Positions 28,910 through 40,907 of a stretch of DNA of 64,000 nucleotides are shown here, in pieces (within the stretch, counting starts at the first letter, position 1; each line of letters starts with the position of its first letter). The DNA is from Photobacterium atrarenae (GTDB lineage: Bacteria > Pseudomonadota > Gammaproteobacteria > Enterobacterales > Vibrionaceae). The notes under the pieces are model-generated. The model saw only the letters and a program-made list of their open reading frames with translations, was not told where the DNA came from and did not search any database. Location: positions 2,976,902 through 3,040,901 of the forward strand of contig NZ_CP101508.1 in the NCBI RefSeq assembly GCF_024380015.1, given 5' to 3'. The position numbers and the translations under genes are program-made.

Positions 28910-30660
28910 TAACTTTTCTCCGGATGCAGGGTTGGCCCTGGCAGATTCAGGGCCGAGTCGATCACCATCAGGGTTTGCGGCCCGGCAATCCCGTCAGCCG
29001 CCAGGTCCTGCGCCCGCTGGAACCGGCGCAGCCGCTCCAGCAACACCTGATCAAAGCGATCACTGCGGGTTGGCGCCTCACCCAGTAGCAAACTCAGATG
29101 CTGGTTGAGCCAGCGGACCCGTTCGCCACGCTGACCGTAACGGATGGTCGATTCCTCCCCCAACGGCGGCCGCCACAGCAAGGTGTACCCCGGTTGCCAG
29201 CGTTGCTGCAGCCACGCGTAGCTGACGGCCACCCGCTCACCGCCGAGCAGCAATTCAGCATGTTCCGGTGCCAGGGTATAGACCACGGCATAATAATGCG
29301 GCTGACCCGGCTCCTGCAACGTCACCAGCACCGGACGGTTGATGATCCGCAGTTGCTCCAGCTCTGCCGCTTTCCCCTGATAACAGCTCAGCGCCACCCG
29401 CTGGCTGGTTTCACAATTGGCCTGACTGAGACGGGTCTCATATCCCCACAAGCGGTACAGGGTTTGCATCGCCTGGCGCTCTGAGCGGCTCTGCGCCACC
29501 ACCGCTTGCCAGCGTTGCTCCGGATCGATTTTCGCTGGCGGCGGCATCGTCACCGGTTGGCCCGGTTGTGGTTCCGGGGAAAGCTCAATCTCCGGCACCG
29601 TGCGCCGCACCACCATCGCCGGCTCCGGCGCAGCGTGCGATGCCACCTCCGCGGTTATCATCACATCACTTGCGTCACCCGGATGCTGGGTGAAGTGCTG
29701 CTGGAGCTGCGACAACCACCCTGCCGGTTGCAACGACTGGTATCCGATGCCAGCGGACAGCGCGCCGCCGACCAGCAAGGCACCGCCCCAGACCAGCACC
29801 CGGTTCCGGCGTTGTGGTGCAGCCGCCCCCGGCTCCGGGCTGCCGCCCGGCAGTTGCCAGCTCAGCACCTCGTCACAGGCCTGGCTGACAATCGCCTTGC
29901 TGGCCTGGTGCGTGGCCTGCTGACACGCCAGCAGCATCGCCTTATCACACACCAGGTTGATCAAGCGCGGGATGCCGCCGGTCGCCCGGGCAATCTGCCG
30001 GGTCTGCGCCGGCTCGAACACCTTGTGCAGGCACTCAACGGCCTGCAGCCGGTAATGAATATACTCATCCACCTCCTCGGCAGTCAGCGGCAACAGGTGA
30101 TATCGCGAGGTGATCCGCTGCGCCAGCTGACGTAATCGCTCCTGCTGCAGTAATTGCTGTAGCTCCGGCTGGCCGACCAGCACCACCTTCAGCAGCTTGA
30201 TGCTGTCGGTCTCCAGATTGGTCAACAATCGCAACTGCTCCAGCACATCCGGCATCAGGTGCTGGGCTTCATCCACCAGCAACAGGGTCTGCTTGCCGGC
30301 GCTGTGATTGGCCAGCAGATGGCGATAAATACAGTCGGTCAGCGCCTTGAAGCTGGCTTCCTGCGGGTAAGTCAGCCCCAGCTCATCACAGATGCTCGCC
30401 AACAACTCCTGGGCCGACAGCGCCGGATTCAGCACCATCGCCACCTGGGTTTCCTGCGGCAGGCGGGCCACCAGCGCCCGCAGTACGGTGGTTTTTCCGG
30501 TCCCTACCTCCCCGGTCAGCAGCCCGAACCCGCCGCCACCCGACAAGCTGGCCAGCATATGGGTTAAGGCTTCCCGGTGACGCTCACTGAGATAGAGAAA
30601 GCGGGCACTGGGCACAATTGAGAAAGGGGATTCGGCGATCCCGAAAAAATCCTTGTACAT
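28909..30660 (-). CDS. exeA: Type II secretion ATPase GspA/ExeA
   Basis: A 583-residue inner-membrane AAA+ ATPase with a periplasmic peptidoglycan-binding end. MYKDFFGIAESPFSIVPS is the typical start. Walker A is GEVGTGKTT (near residue 49) and Walker B LLLVDEAQHL. A membrane helix lies near residue 280 and a peptidoglycan-binding domain at the C-terminus (RLRRFQRAQDLAADGIAGPQT). ATG 30660 is chosen over a 16-residue upstream extension that has no homologous look. Forms an operon with exeB; the rest of the secretion genes are not in the window. Confidence 0.94.
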   Translation of the reverse strand: MYKDFFGIAESPFSIVPSARFLYLSERHREALTHMLASLSGGGGFGLLTGEVGTGKTTVLRALVARLPQETQVAMVLNPALSAQELLASICDELGLTYPQEASFKALTDCIYRHLLANHSAGKQTLLLVDEAQHLMPDVLEQLRLLTNLETDSIKLLKVVLVGQPELQQLLQQERLRQLAQRITSRYHLLPLTAEEVDEYIHYRLQAVECLHKVFEPAQTRQIARATGGIPRLINLVCDKAMLLACQQATHQASKAIVSQACDEVLSWQLPGGSPEPGAAAPQRRNRVLVWGGALLVGGALSAGIGYQSLQPAGWLSQLQQHFTQHPGDASDVMITAEVASHAAPEPAMVVRRTVPEIELSPEPQPGQPVTMPPPAKIDPEQRWQAVVAQSRSERQAMQTLYRLWGYETRLSQANCETSQRVALSCYQGKAAELEQLRIINRPVLVTLQEPGQPHYYAVVYTLAPEHAELLLGGERVAVSYAWLQQRWQPGYTLLWRPPLGEESTIRYGQRGERVRWLNQHLSLLLGEAPTRSDRFDQVLLERLRRFQRAQDLAADGIAGPQTLMVIDSALNLPGPTLHPEKS

Positions 30661-30795
30661 GCCGTCTACTCTTGTCCTGTTTTGAATTAAATTACCTTTG
30701 CTGGTCAATATTGTATACCCTGATCTGGTATTGAAGCGATCGATGGCACAACTGCTGTCGACATGATCCCTGTTGTAATGAGTAAGGAGTTGAGT

Positions 30796-32022
30796 GTGCA
30801 GACCTATCTGGTGGGCGGCGCCGTGCGTGATGCGCTGCTGGGGCTAACCGTAACCGACAAAGACTGGGTGGTGGTCGGCGCGACCCCGCAGCAAATGCTG
30901 GAACTCGGCTATACCCAGGTCGGCAGTGACTTCCCGGTCTTCCTGCACCCCAAAACCAAACAAGAGTTTGCCCTGGCCCGGACCGAGCGAAAGTCCGGTC
31001 AGGGCTATACCGGGTTTATCTGCCACTTCGACCCCGATGTCACTCTGGAAGAGGATCTCCTGCGCCGGGATCTGACCATTAATGCCATCGCCCAGGCGGA
31101 CGACGGCAGTCTGGTCGATCCCTTTAACGGCCGCCAGGATCTGGAAAACCGCCTGCTGCGCCATGTCTCGCCGGCCTTTGTCGAAGATCCGCTGCGGGTG
31201 CTTCGGGTGGCCCGCTTTGCCGCCCGCTTTGCCCACCTTGGCTTTCACGTCGCTCCGGAAACCCTGGCCCTGATGCAAGAGATGGTCGTGAGCGGCGAAC
31301 TCGAAGCCCTGACGCCGGAGCGCGTGTGGAAAGAGTGGGAGAAATCCCTCTCGAGTGCCAATCCTGAGGTTTTCCTCAAAGTACTGCGCCAGTGCGGCGC
31401 ACTCGGGGTGGTGATGCCGGAAATCGACGCCCTGTTCGGCGTCCCGCAGCCGGAAAAATGGCACCCGGAGATCGACAGCGGCATCCACACCATCATGGTG
31501 GCCAAGCAGGCGGCCCGGCTCAGCCAGGACCTCAATATCCGCTTTGCCGCCCAGGTCCATGACCTTGGCAAGGCCCTGACGCCCGAGGCAGAGTGGCCGA
31601 GCCACAAACTGCATTGCCAGAGCGGGCTGAATGCGATCCGCCAGCTGTGCCAACGTCTGCGGGTGCCAAACGAGTACCGCGATACCGCGCTGATGGTCTG
31701 TGCCCAGCACACCAAGGTGCACCATGCCGACGAACTGCGCCCGGCAACTTTCGTCAAAATTTTCGATGAGATTGATGCCTGGCGCAAACCGGAACGGGTG
31801 CACCAGCTGGCGCTGTGCTGCCGGGCTGATGTCCGCGGCCGAACCGGCTTTGAAGACGCCCCTTATCCGCAGGCCGATCTCCTCGAAGCGGCGTTTACCG
31901 CCGCCCAGGCCGTGGCGGTCAAACCGATTGTCGAGGCCGGCTATCAGGGCAAGGCCATCAGGGAGCAGTTGGCCCTGCGCCGTTGCGACGCGGTCAAAGC
32001 CTGCCTGGCGCGTCTGCGCTAG
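30796..32022 (+). CDS. cca: CCA tRNA nucleotidyltransferase
   Basis: Adds and repairs the CCA end of tRNAs. The 408 residues open [16 protein letters not shown] and carry the DKDWVVVG active-site aspartates, the [10 protein letters not shown] motif, and a C-terminal HD domain (HDLGKALTP) giving phosphohydrolase activity as in E. coli. The start is GTG 30796, which has AAGGAG 6 bases upstream; the ATG at 30778 would overlap this site. Confidence 0.96.
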   Translation: MQTYLVGGAVRDALLGLTVTDKDWVVVGATPQQMLELGYTQVGSDFPVFLHPKTKQEFALARTERKSGQGYTGFICHFDPDVTLEEDLLRRDLTINAIAQADDGSLVDPFNGRQDLENRLLRHVSPAFVEDPLRVLRVARFAARFAHLGFHVAPETLALMQEMVVSGELEALTPERVWKEWEKSLSSANPEVFLKVLRQCGALGVVMPEIDALFGVPQPEKWHPEIDSGIHTIMVAKQAARLSQDLNIRFAAQVHDLGKALTPEAEWPSHKLHCQSGLNAIRQLCQRLRVPNEYRDTALMVCAQHTKVHHADELRPATFVKIFDEIDAWRKPERVHQLALCCRADVRGRTGFEDAPYPQADLLEAAFTAAQAVAVKPIVEAGYQGKAIREQLALRRCDAVKACLARLR

Positions 32023-32058
32023 ATGCCATCAATCCCCTCTGAGTCTATCACAGCGCAT

Positions 32059-32090
32059 AAAAAAGCCTGACATCATGTCAGGCTTTTTTG
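32059..32090. terminator. Bidirectional terminator between cca and uppP
   Basis: AAAAAAGCCTGACAT with its full complement around one base, flanked by A6 and T6. Confidence 0.9.
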
Positions 32091-32114
32091 TCTGTGTTCA
32101 TCCGGTTAACGCGC

Positions 32115-32918
32115 TTACTGGCTCAGCAGGAAGGCAATCAACCCGGCGCCGAGCAACAGACGGTAAATCACGAACGGCAGCATCCCAAGCCGGGTCACCA
32201 GCTTGAGGAACACGTGGATACAGGCATAGGCACTGACGAATGACACCGCCAGACCGATCCCCAGCGCGCCGAACTCAATCGGGGCACCGCTGGCGACCAG
32301 CTTCATCCCCAGATAGCTACCGGCCAGGACAATCACCGGGATCGACATTAAAAAGGAGAACCGGGCCGCCGCTTCGCGGGTAAAGCCCAGGTGCAGGGCT
32401 GCGGTCATGGTTGCACCGGAGCGGGAGGTGCCCGGGATCATCGCCGCCGCCTGGGCCAGGCCGATAAACAGCGAGCGCTTCCAGTCAGCCTGATATTCAT
32501 CATCCTGCTGGGACGCCCGGCGATCCACCCACCACAACAGCAGACCGAAGATAATCGTCGTCGCAGCGATCACCCAGGCCGAGCGCAGATAGAGCTCAAT
32601 AATATCTTTCATGAAAAAGCCGAATAAACAGGCCGGAATGGTCGCCAGTACGATCATCCACGCCAGCTTGGCTTCACCGCAACGGCGGCCGTTGAAAATC
32701 GAGCCGAACCAGGCCCCGAGCAGGGCGGTGACTTCTTTGCGGAAATACAGCACTACCGCGGCCAGAGTGCCGAGATGAACGGCAACATCAAACGCCAGGC
32801 CCTGATCTGCCCAGCCAAAAATTTGCGACGGCAAAATCAGGTGCGCGGAACTGGAGATCGGCAAAAATTCGGTCAGTCCCTGGATCAGGGCCAACACAAA
32901 AGCTTCAAAATGACTCAT
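32115..32918 (-). CDS. uppP: Undecaprenyl-diphosphatase
   Basis: Recycles the lipid carrier of cell-wall synthesis and confers bacitracin tolerance. The 267-residue polytopic protein has the BacA signatures [18 protein letters not shown] at residues 10-27 and [10 protein letters not shown] near the middle, each with catalytic Glu, Ser or Arg residues. Multiple hydrophobic helices continue to the C-terminus. It follows folB and folK leftward. Confidence 0.96.
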   Translation of the reverse strand: MSHFEAFVLALIQGLTEFLPISSSAHLILPSQIFGWADQGLAFDVAVHLGTLAAVVLYFRKEVTALLGAWFGSIFNGRRCGEAKLAWMIVLATIPACLFGFFMKDIIELYLRSAWVIAATTIIFGLLLWWVDRRASQQDDEYQADWKRSLFIGLAQAAAMIPGTSRSGATMTAALHLGFTREAAARFSFLMSIPVIVLAGSYLGMKLVASGAPIEFGALGIGLAVSFVSAYACIHVFLKLVTRLGMLPFVIYRLLLGAGLIAFLLSQ

Positions 32919-32930
32919 AACTTTTTCTAT

Positions 32931-33422
32931 CTATCCTTCAATGGCGGCACACTCAACCGGCCACAAGGCCTGCGAATGCTCAAACCCGTGCCATACCTGG
33001 GCGACGGTCCGGCCATCTCCCGGGATCACCAGATCCGGAGACAGCGCCATCATGGGCAATAACACAAATGCAAATTTAAACAAATCCGATCGAGGCAAAA
33101 TCGGTCCGCTCTGCCGCACTTCCTCGCCAAACAGCAGAATATCCAGATCCAACGTCCGATCCTGATTTTTCCGCGCATCCGGCGCTCGCCCGTACTTCAG
33201 CTCCAGCTGTTTCAGGGTCTGCTGCAAGGTAGAGAGCGACAATGACGTTTTAATGACAACAACACAGTTATAAAAGTTCGGTCCGTCGAAGCCAACCGGC
33301 TCGGCTTCGTACAACGGGGAGACCCGGCACTCGCTGCCCAGTTGCGCCAGTTCAGTGATCGCAGCCTGAATATGGTATTCCCGCTCAATATTGGAGCCCA
33401 GACTGATATAGGTGGTGATCAC
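32931..33422 (-). CDS. folK: 2-amino-4-hydroxy-6-hydroxymethyldihydropteridine diphosphokinase
   Basis: Pyrophosphorylates the pterin in folate synthesis. The 163 residues open TTYISLGSNIEREYHI and contain the HPPK signature RTLDLDILLFGEE. The start codon is GTG 33422 and overlaps the folB stop as GTGA, a sign of translational coupling. Confidence 0.94.
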   Translation of the reverse strand: MITTYISLGSNIEREYHIQAAITELAQLGSECRVSPLYEAEPVGFDGPNFYNCVVVIKTSLSLSTLQQTLKQLELKYGRAPDARKNQDRTLDLDILLFGEEVRQSGPILPRSDLFKFAFVLLPMMALSPDLVIPGDGRTVAQVWHGFEHSQALWPVECAAIEG

Positions 33423-33772
33423 TTACTGCCCCGCTCAATGCAAACCCCGACCCCGCGGGCATTGGCGACCGCCCCCGGCTTGGTGACCTGAACCCGGATC
33501 CAGGGCACCGAGAATTGCGCCATAATGAGTGTCGCCACTTCCTCGGCAACCCGCTCAACCAGCAGAAAACGACCGTCCTGGATATGATCTGTCACGGCAG
33601 TACTCACCGCGGCATAATCTAAGGCATAAGCCACATCATCGCTTTCGGCGGCAGGGCGGTTATCGTGCGCCATTTCCAAGTCCAGCACCAGCTTCTGCTT
33701 GATGGTCTGCTCCCAGTCATAAACACCAATCGTGGCGATGACTTCAAGATGTTCGATAAATACTGAATCCAT
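33419..33772 (-). CDS. folB: Dihydroneopterin aldolase
   Basis: Cleaves dihydroneopterin to the hydroxymethylpterin used by FolK, so the two overlapping genes encode consecutive folate steps. 117 residues with IATIGVYDWEQTIKQ near the N-terminus, which holds the catalytic Glu, and VTKPGAVANARGVGVCIER at the C-terminus. ATG 33772 is preferred to the TTG two codons upstream. Confidence 0.94.
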   Translation of the reverse strand: MDSVFIEHLEVIATIGVYDWEQTIKQKLVLDLEMAHDNRPAAESDDVAYALDYAAVSTAVTDHIQDGRFLLVERVAEEVATLIMAQFSVPWIRVQVTKPGAVANARGVGVCIERGSK

Positions 33773-33994
33773 GTTCAATCGCTAATTTTGTTAGAGGTCG
33801 GATACCTAATTTGAGCAAAAACGCGTATTATCAGGGCGTAATCGTCAAATTTAATGACATTCATTCCTTGCTCGGCGACAGCCTTTGAGCCGGATGTGCG
33901 AAGCACTATACCACAGTCATTGTGCCAAAGCGGAATGAAAGTCAGGGGTCGTACGGGATTGCGGCCATGTTGTCACCAGCAGTTGGAATTTTGC

Positions 33995-34618
33995 ATGACA
34001 CCACTCGCGCTTCTGATCATTATTGCCGCTTATCTGCTTGGCTCCGTGTCGAGCGCCGTCCTGATTTGCCGGCTGTTCGGCCTGCCGGATCCCCGCGATA
34101 ACGGCTCCGGTAACCCGGGGGCAACCAATGTGCTGCGTCTGGGCGGGCGCGGTGCCGCAGCCCTGGTACTGCTGTGCGATATGCTGAAAGGGATGCTGCC
34201 GGTATGGCTGAGTTACTTTCTCGGTATCAACCCCTTCCTGCTGGGGATCATCGGGATCGCGGCCTGTCTCGGTCATCTCTACCCGATCTTCTTTCATTTT
34301 CGCGGCGGGAAAGGCGTGGCGACGGCACTCGGTGCGCTGGCACCGATTGGCTGGGATCTCAGTGGCCTGTTGATTGGCACCTGGTTGTTGACCGTGCTGA
34401 TCTCGGGATACTCTTCCCTCGGCTCGCTGATCACCGCACTGGCAGCGCCGCTCTTCACCTGGCTGATCAAGCCCGAATACACCATGCCGGTATCCATGCT
34501 GGCCTGCCTGATTGTCTTTCGTCACCACGACAACATCCGCCGTCTGAGCGAAGGCAAAGAGCACAAGATCTGGAATAAATTCGGCCGCAACAACAAGCGA
34601 TCCGGCAACCATTCTTAA
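33995..34618 (+). CDS. plsY: Glycerol-3-phosphate acyltransferase
   Basis: Transfers acyl groups from acyl-phosphate to glycerol 3-phosphate at the inner membrane. The 207 residues show several helices and the PlsY motifs [32 protein letters not shown] and [11 protein letters not shown]. The frame opens at 33854, but ATG 33995 begins the first membrane helix. Its ribosome site is weak. Divergent from folB, as in other gamma-proteobacteria. Confidence 0.94.
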   Translation: MTPLALLIIIAAYLLGSVSSAVLICRLFGLPDPRDNGSGNPGATNVLRLGGRGAAALVLLCDMLKGMLPVWLSYFLGINPFLLGIIGIAACLGHLYPIFFHFRGGKGVATALGALAPIGWDLSGLLIGTWLLTVLISGYSSLGSLITALAAPLFTWLIKPEYTMPVSMLACLIVFRHHDNIRRLSEGKEHKIWNKFGRNNKRSGNHS

Positions 34619-34681
34619 AGCATATGCTTTACCGGTTACCGGCTGCCCACTGTGGCGGCCGGATGAAGCAAACGCTGCGGA

Positions 34682-35701
34682 TTAAGCGTTGATCGGCTTG
34701 AGGGTATCGATCGGCCAGCGCGGATGGGCCTTCACGCCCAGGTCCATCGTCTCCTGGTTTTTCAGGCGCTGCATCCCGGCATAGGCAATCATCGCGCCGT
34801 TGTCGGTACAGAACTCAGTTCGCGGATAGAACACCTCGCCGTTCATCTTCGCCATCATGGCTTCCAGTTGCTCACGCAGGTGCTTGTTGGCGCTCACGCC
34901 ACCGGCAATCACCAGACGCTTGAACCCCGTCTGCTTCAGCGCACGCTTACATTTGATCGCCAGGGTATCGACCACGGCCTCCTGGAACGCATAGGCGATA
35001 TCGGCCCGGGTCTGCTCATCCTCACCATTGGCGCGGATGGTATTGGCGGCAAAGGTCTTCAGACCGGAGAAGCTGAAATCCAGCCCCGGACGGTCAGTCA
35101 TCGGACGCGGGAAGGTAAAGCGGCCCGGCGTGCCTTTTTCTGCCAGACGCGAGAGCAGCGGGCCACCCGGATAATCCAGCCCCATCAGCTTGGCGGTTTT
35201 ATCAAACGCCTCACCGGCCGCATCATCGATCGACTCGCCCAAAATCTGATATTCACCGATCCCGCGCACTTCCACCATCATGGTGTGGCCGCCGGAGACC
35301 AGCAGCGCGACAAACGGAAATTCCGGCGGATTGTCTTCCAGCATCGGGGCCAGCAGGTGGCCTTCCATATGATGCACCGCCACAGCCGGCAGATCCCATG
35401 CGTACGCCAGGCTGCGGCCAATCGTCGCCCCGACCAGCAGCGCGCCCACCAGGCCCGGACCAGCGGTATAGGCCACGCCGTCCAGATCAGCCGGCGTCAG
35501 GTTGGCATCGGCCAGCGCCTGTTTGATCAGCGGAATAGTTTTCTTCACATGATCCCGCGAAGCCAGCTCGGGCACCACGCCGCCATAGTCAGCATGCAGC
35601 TTAACCTGACTGTAAAGCTCATGAGCCAAAAGGCCTTTTTCATCATCGAAAATAGCAACGCCTGTTTCGTCACAGGAGGTTTCGATGCCCAGTATACGCA
35701 T
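34682..35701 (-). CDS. tsaD: tRNA N6-threonylcarbamoyladenosine synthase subunit TsaD
   Basis: Transfers threonylcarbamoyl to A37 of ANN-decoding tRNAs. 339 residues with an ASKHA fold: [17 protein letters not shown], the metal-binding [10 protein letters not shown] histidines near residue 111, and the C-terminal [17 protein letters not shown] lies before ATG 35701. Divergent from rpsU, the usual arrangement. Confidence 0.97.
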   Translation of the reverse strand: MRILGIETSCDETGVAIFDDEKGLLAHELYSQVKLHADYGGVVPELASRDHVKKTIPLIKQALADANLTPADLDGVAYTAGPGLVGALLVGATIGRSLAYAWDLPAVAVHHMEGHLLAPMLEDNPPEFPFVALLVSGGHTMMVEVRGIGEYQILGESIDDAAGEAFDKTAKLMGLDYPGGPLLSRLAEKGTPGRFTFPRPMTDRPGLDFSFSGLKTFAANTIRANGEDEQTRADIAYAFQEAVVDTLAIKCKRALKQTGFKRLVIAGGVSANKHLREQLEAMMAKMNGEVFYPRTEFCTDNGAMIAYAGMQRLKNQETMDLGVKAHPRWPIDTLKPINA

Positions 35702-35782
35702 AACAACCTCTATACTTATGGTAATCGGGGAGCAATACTACCGCCGTTGACAGAAATTAACCAGTTCAGGGTTGCAGAATGC

Positions 35783-35812
35783 TTTACAAATGCCCCCGGA
35801 TCAGATTAGAAT
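35783..35812 (+). promoter_or_regulatory. Promoter of the rpsU operon
   Basis: TTTACA at 35783 and TAGAAT at 35807 with 18 bp between them, about 70 bases before rpsU. The boxes are near-consensus; other promoters may exist. Confidence 0.5.
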
Positions 35813-35884
35813 TTCGCACCATTTTTAATCAGCTGACACTTTTGACCGTCAGCGTTAACCGAATCACTCTGAGGTGAGTATTAC

Positions 35885-36100
35885 ATGCCAGTAATCAAAG
35901 TACGTGAAAACGAACCGTTTGACGTAGCACTACGTCGTTTCAAGCGCTCTTGCGAAAAAGCAGGTATCCTTTCTGAAGTACGTCGTCGTGAGCACTTCGA
36001 AAAGCCTACTACAGTACGTAAGCGCGCTAAAGCAGCGGCTGTTAAGCGTCACCTGAAGAAATTGGCTCGCGAAAACGCGCGTCGCGTTCGTCTGTACTAA
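35885..36100 (+). CDS. rpsU: 30S ribosomal protein S21
   Basis: A 71-residue basic protein, [20 protein letters not shown] through ENARRVRLY, almost the standard S21. First gene of the macromolecular synthesis operon with a GAGGTGAG ribosome site. Followed by yqeY, dnaG and rpoD. Confidence 0.98.
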   Translation: MPVIKVRENEPFDVALRRFKRSCEKAGILSEVRRREHFEKPTTVRKRAKAAAVKRHLKKLARENARRVRLY

Positions 36101-36128
36101 TCGCCCCGATTAACAGAAGGAACGTGTT

Positions 36129-36572
36129 ATGACTCTGATTGAACGTCTGAAAGACGAACAAAAGGCGGCAATGAAGGCGAAGGACAAACCTCGTCTTGGT
36201 GCCATCCGTCTTGCTCTGGCTGCGGTCAAACAGCGCGAAGTTGACGAAAAGATCACTCTTTCCGATGACGACGTGCTGGCAGTCCTGACCAAGATGGTCA
36301 AGCAACGCCGTGACTCTGTCGCTCAATACGAAGCCGCAGGTCGCCAGGAACTCGCTGATGTCGAGCTTGCTGAAATTAAAGTACTGGAAGAATTCATGCC
36401 GCAACCGCTGAGCGAGGACGAAATCGTTGCTCTGCTCGATGCTGCCATAGCTGAAACCGGTGCTGCCAGCATGCAGGACATGGGCAAACTGATGGCGGTG
36501 CTCAAGCCTCAGGTTCAGGGTCGTGCCGATATGGGGAAAGTTAGCCAGCTCGTGAAAGCGAAACTCGGCTAA
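36129..36572 (+). CDS. yqeY: GatB/YqeY domain protein
   Basis: A 147-residue protein similar to the tail domain of the GatB amidotransferase subunit: TLIERLKDEQKAAMKAKDKPRL at the start, EEFMPQPLSEDEI in the middle and PQVQGRADMGKVSQLVKAKL at the end. The GatB tail binds tRNA, so a tRNA-related role is supposed but unproven. It lies 28 bases after rpsU, an insertion into the operon typical of vibrios and pseudomonads. Confidence 0.92.
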   Translation: MTLIERLKDEQKAAMKAKDKPRLGAIRLALAAVKQREVDEKITLSDDDVLAVLTKMVKQRRDSVAQYEAAGRQELADVELAEIKVLEEFMPQPLSEDEIVALLDAAIAETGAASMQDMGKLMAVLKPQVQGRADMGKVSQLVKAKLG

Positions 36573-36692
36573 AACTCACCCAATTCTGCAGCAAGCCGTG
36601 CTTTCCAAGTTGATTGGAGTGCGCGGCTTGTTTGTATTTAAGCGCCAGATTTCTTACACTCTTACTCCGTTTTCTCAGGTAACATTCACTCT

Positions 36693-38447
36693 ATGGCAGG
36701 AAGAATCCCTCGTTCTTTTATCGATGATCTGATTTCACGCCATGACATCGTGGACGTGGTTGACGCCCGAGTGAAGCTCAAAAAGCAAGGCAAGAACTTT
36801 GGTGCCTGCTGCCCATTCCATAATGAGAAAACCCCCTCTTTTTCTGTCAGCCAGGAAAAACAGTTTTATCACTGCTTCGGCTGCGGTGCCCACGGCAACG
36901 TGCTCGACTTTGTGATGGAATTCGACCGGCTGGAATTTGTCGAAGCGATTGAAGAGCTGGCCTCGCAACTGGGCCTGGATGTCCCGCGCGAGCAAGGCAG
37001 CGGTGGCGGGCAGCCCGGCACCCGCAGCAAGGAAAAGCTCGGCCTGTACGAGATGATGGGCCAGATTGCCCAGTTCTATCAGTCCCGCCTCCGCACCCCG
37101 GACGGACAAGCCGCCGTCGATTATCTCAAAGGCCGCGGCCTGTCGGGCGAGGTGGTGAAAAAGTTCGGCATCGGCTTTATCCCGGACCAGTGGGATCTGG
37201 TGAAAAACCGCTTCGGCCGCGATCCCGAATCGCAAAAAGCCCTGGTGACCGCCGGGATGCTGATCGAAAACGACAACGGCCGCCGCTATGACCGCTTTCG
37301 TGGCCGGGTTATGTTCCCGATCCACGACCGCCGAGGCCGGGTGATCGGCTTTGGCGGCCGGGTGCTGGGCGACGGCACCCCGAAATATCTCAACTCGCCG
37401 GAAACCCCGATCTTCCACAAAGGCCGCGAGCTGTACGGGCTGTATGAAGTGCTGCAGACCTACCGCGAGCCAGAGCAGGTCCTGGTCGTGGAAGGCTATA
37501 TGGACGTGGTCGCCCTGGCCCAGTTCGGCGTCGATTACGCCGTGGCCTCACTCGGCACCTCAACTACCGGCGATCATATCCAGACCCTGTTTCGCCAGAC
37601 CGGTACCGTGGTGTGCTGCTACGACGGCGACCGGGCCGGTCGCGATGCCGCCTGGCGGGCCATGGAGCAGGCGCTGCCCTACCTGACCGACGGCCGCCAG
37701 CTCAAATTTATGTTCCTGCCCGATGGTGAGGATCCGGATACCTACATCCGCCAGTTCGGCAAAGAAGGCTTCGAGCAACAAATCGAGCTGGCGATGTCGC
37801 TGTCGGAGTTCATGTTCAACTCCCTGGTCGCCCAGGTGGATATGAGCAGCCGCGAAGGCAAGGCCAAGCTCAAGACTCTGGCCAAGCCGCTGCTGGAAAA
37901 AGTGGCCGGCGAAACACTGCGTGAGTACCTGCTCAATACTTTGGGCTATAATTTAGGGTTACCGCCCGATCAGATCCGGCTCGAACTCAAACGGGATGAA
38001 ACCCAGCGACCACCGCTGCAGCAACAGAATATCAAGCGTACTCCGATGCGGGACGTGATCGCCCTATTGCTGCAACACCCGCGCTTTGTCGACAGCCTGG
38101 CGTTTGAGATGGCGGCATTTGAAGGGATTGAGGTCCCTGGGCTAAATTTATTGATATCAATAGTTGATAAATGCCGATCCAATCCCAATATCACTACAGG
38201 CCAGTTACTAGAGTCCTGGCGTGGCAGTAAACACGAGCCAATGATGGCTCGCCTGGCAGCATGGGAACTCCCGCTGGCCAAGGACGAAGACAACACTCTA
38301 GATGTATTTTTAGACGCGATGGATAAAGTCATCGATCAATGCGTCAAACAACAAATCGAAAAGTTGCAGGCTAAATCGAACACTGTCGGCTTATCAGTCG
38401 AAGAGAAGCGGGAGTTGCAGTTACTGATACTCAACCGTCCCGGCTAA
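36693..38447 (+). CDS. dnaG: DNA primase
   Basis: Makes RNA primers at the replication fork. The 584 residues have a zinc-binding domain (CPFH and CFGCG, about 40-65), a TOPRIM core with VVEGYMDVVAL and YDGDRAGRDA, and a C-terminal helicase-binding domain (about 440-584). The codon usage of the last 300 bases is a little more AT-rich than the core. Third gene of the operon. Confidence 0.98.
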   Translation: MAGRIPRSFIDDLISRHDIVDVVDARVKLKKQGKNFGACCPFHNEKTPSFSVSQEKQFYHCFGCGAHGNVLDFVMEFDRLEFVEAIEELASQLGLDVPREQGSGGGQPGTRSKEKLGLYEMMGQIAQFYQSRLRTPDGQAAVDYLKGRGLSGEVVKKFGIGFIPDQWDLVKNRFGRDPESQKALVTAGMLIENDNGRRYDRFRGRVMFPIHDRRGRVIGFGGRVLGDGTPKYLNSPETPIFHKGRELYGLYEVLQTYREPEQVLVVEGYMDVVALAQFGVDYAVASLGTSTTGDHIQTLFRQTGTVVCCYDGDRAGRDAAWRAMEQALPYLTDGRQLKFMFLPDGEDPDTYIRQFGKEGFEQQIELAMSLSEFMFNSLVAQVDMSSREGKAKLKTLAKPLLEKVAGETLREYLLNTLGYNLGLPPDQIRLELKRDETQRPPLQQQNIKRTPMRDVIALLLQHPRFVDSLAFEMAAFEGIEVPGLNLLISIVDKCRSNPNITTGQLLESWRGSKHEPMMARLAAWELPLAKDEDNTLDVFLDAMDKVIDQCVKQQIEKLQAKSNTVGLSVEEKRELQLLILNRPG

Positions 38448-38539
38448 TATGTAGTCAACAATTGGAAAGTTTGTTATATTAACAGGTTTGCATCTCTGCA
38501 TACTAAACTCTCACTCAGACCCGAAGTTGGATATCGTCT

Positions 38540-40378
<1,839 letters not shown>

Positions 40379-40394
40379 GCGACACCAACACCAC

Positions 40395-40421
40395 AAAAAC
40401 GGGCCGCAGGCCCGTTTTTTT
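40395..40421 (+). terminator. Terminator of the rpsU-rpoD operon
   Basis: AAAAACGGGCC with its complement around GCA and a run of seven T. Confidence 0.92.
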
Positions 40422-40526
40422 ATGCCGGTTCAACACCCAAAATATCAAGCACTTACTGTTCCATCCCTACCCGCATCCTCCGGCCCTAACTGCCGAAAAA
40501 GCAAGCAAAACAACCACTTTATTCGC

Positions 40527-40555
40527 TAGACAAGATCCCCCCCATCCCATATAAT
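40527..40555 (+). promoter_or_regulatory. Promoter of the tRNA-Ile2 gene
   Basis: TAGACA at 40527 and TATAAT at 40550, 17 bp apart, ending 11 bases before the tRNA. Confidence 0.75.
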
Positions 40556-40566
40556 TTCACCCACTT

Positions 40567-40642
40567 GGCCCCTTAGCTCAGTGGTTAGAGCAGGCGACTC
40601 ATAATCGCTTGGTCGACAGTTCAAGTCTGTCAGGGGCCACCA
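40567..40642 (+). tRNA. ileX: tRNA-Ile2, anticodon CAU (lysidine-modified type)
   Basis: A 76-base cloverleaf with encoded CCA. The acceptor stem GGCCCCT pairs with the GGGGCC side, and the loop CTCATAA presents anticodon CAT. The body is nearly identical to E. coli ileX, which also lies downstream of rpoD, and differs from elongator and initiator tRNA-Met. It therefore should be read as Ile after TilS modifies C34 to lysidine. The T-stem has changed in compensating positions (GACAG/CTGTC). Confidence 0.95.
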
Positions 40643-40650
40643 GATTAAAG

Positions 40651-40683
40651 AAAGGCTGATAGGGAAATCTATCAGCCTTTTCT
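40651..40683 (+). terminator. Terminator of the tRNA gene
   Basis: AAAGGCTGATAG with its complement around GGAAAT, followed by a short T-rich tail. Confidence 0.88.
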
Positions 40684-40851
40684 GTTTCTGGTCCGGTCTA
40701 TATCCGGTCCGCCGTGACCTCCGGTAAGCGCCTTTCCATTAGCACCAGCGAAATCCGCTACGTAGTTACCACAGAACCACAATTCCAACCCCACACTATA
40801 ACCAACAAAAATACAATCAACAGCATACGCACAGAAAGGTATATATACTTA

Positions 40852-40879
40852 TTGTATAGACTGATGCTTATGTCATAAT
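40852..40879 (+). promoter_or_regulatory. Possible promoter of the AT-rich membrane-protein gene
   Basis: TTGTAT at 40852 and CATAAT at 40874, 16 bp apart, ending 28 bases before the ATG at 40908. The surroundings are AT-rich, so chance is a real alternative. Confidence 0.45.
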
Positions 40880-40907
40880 CCCGGCCAAGGTAATACAGGA
40901 TTTTACT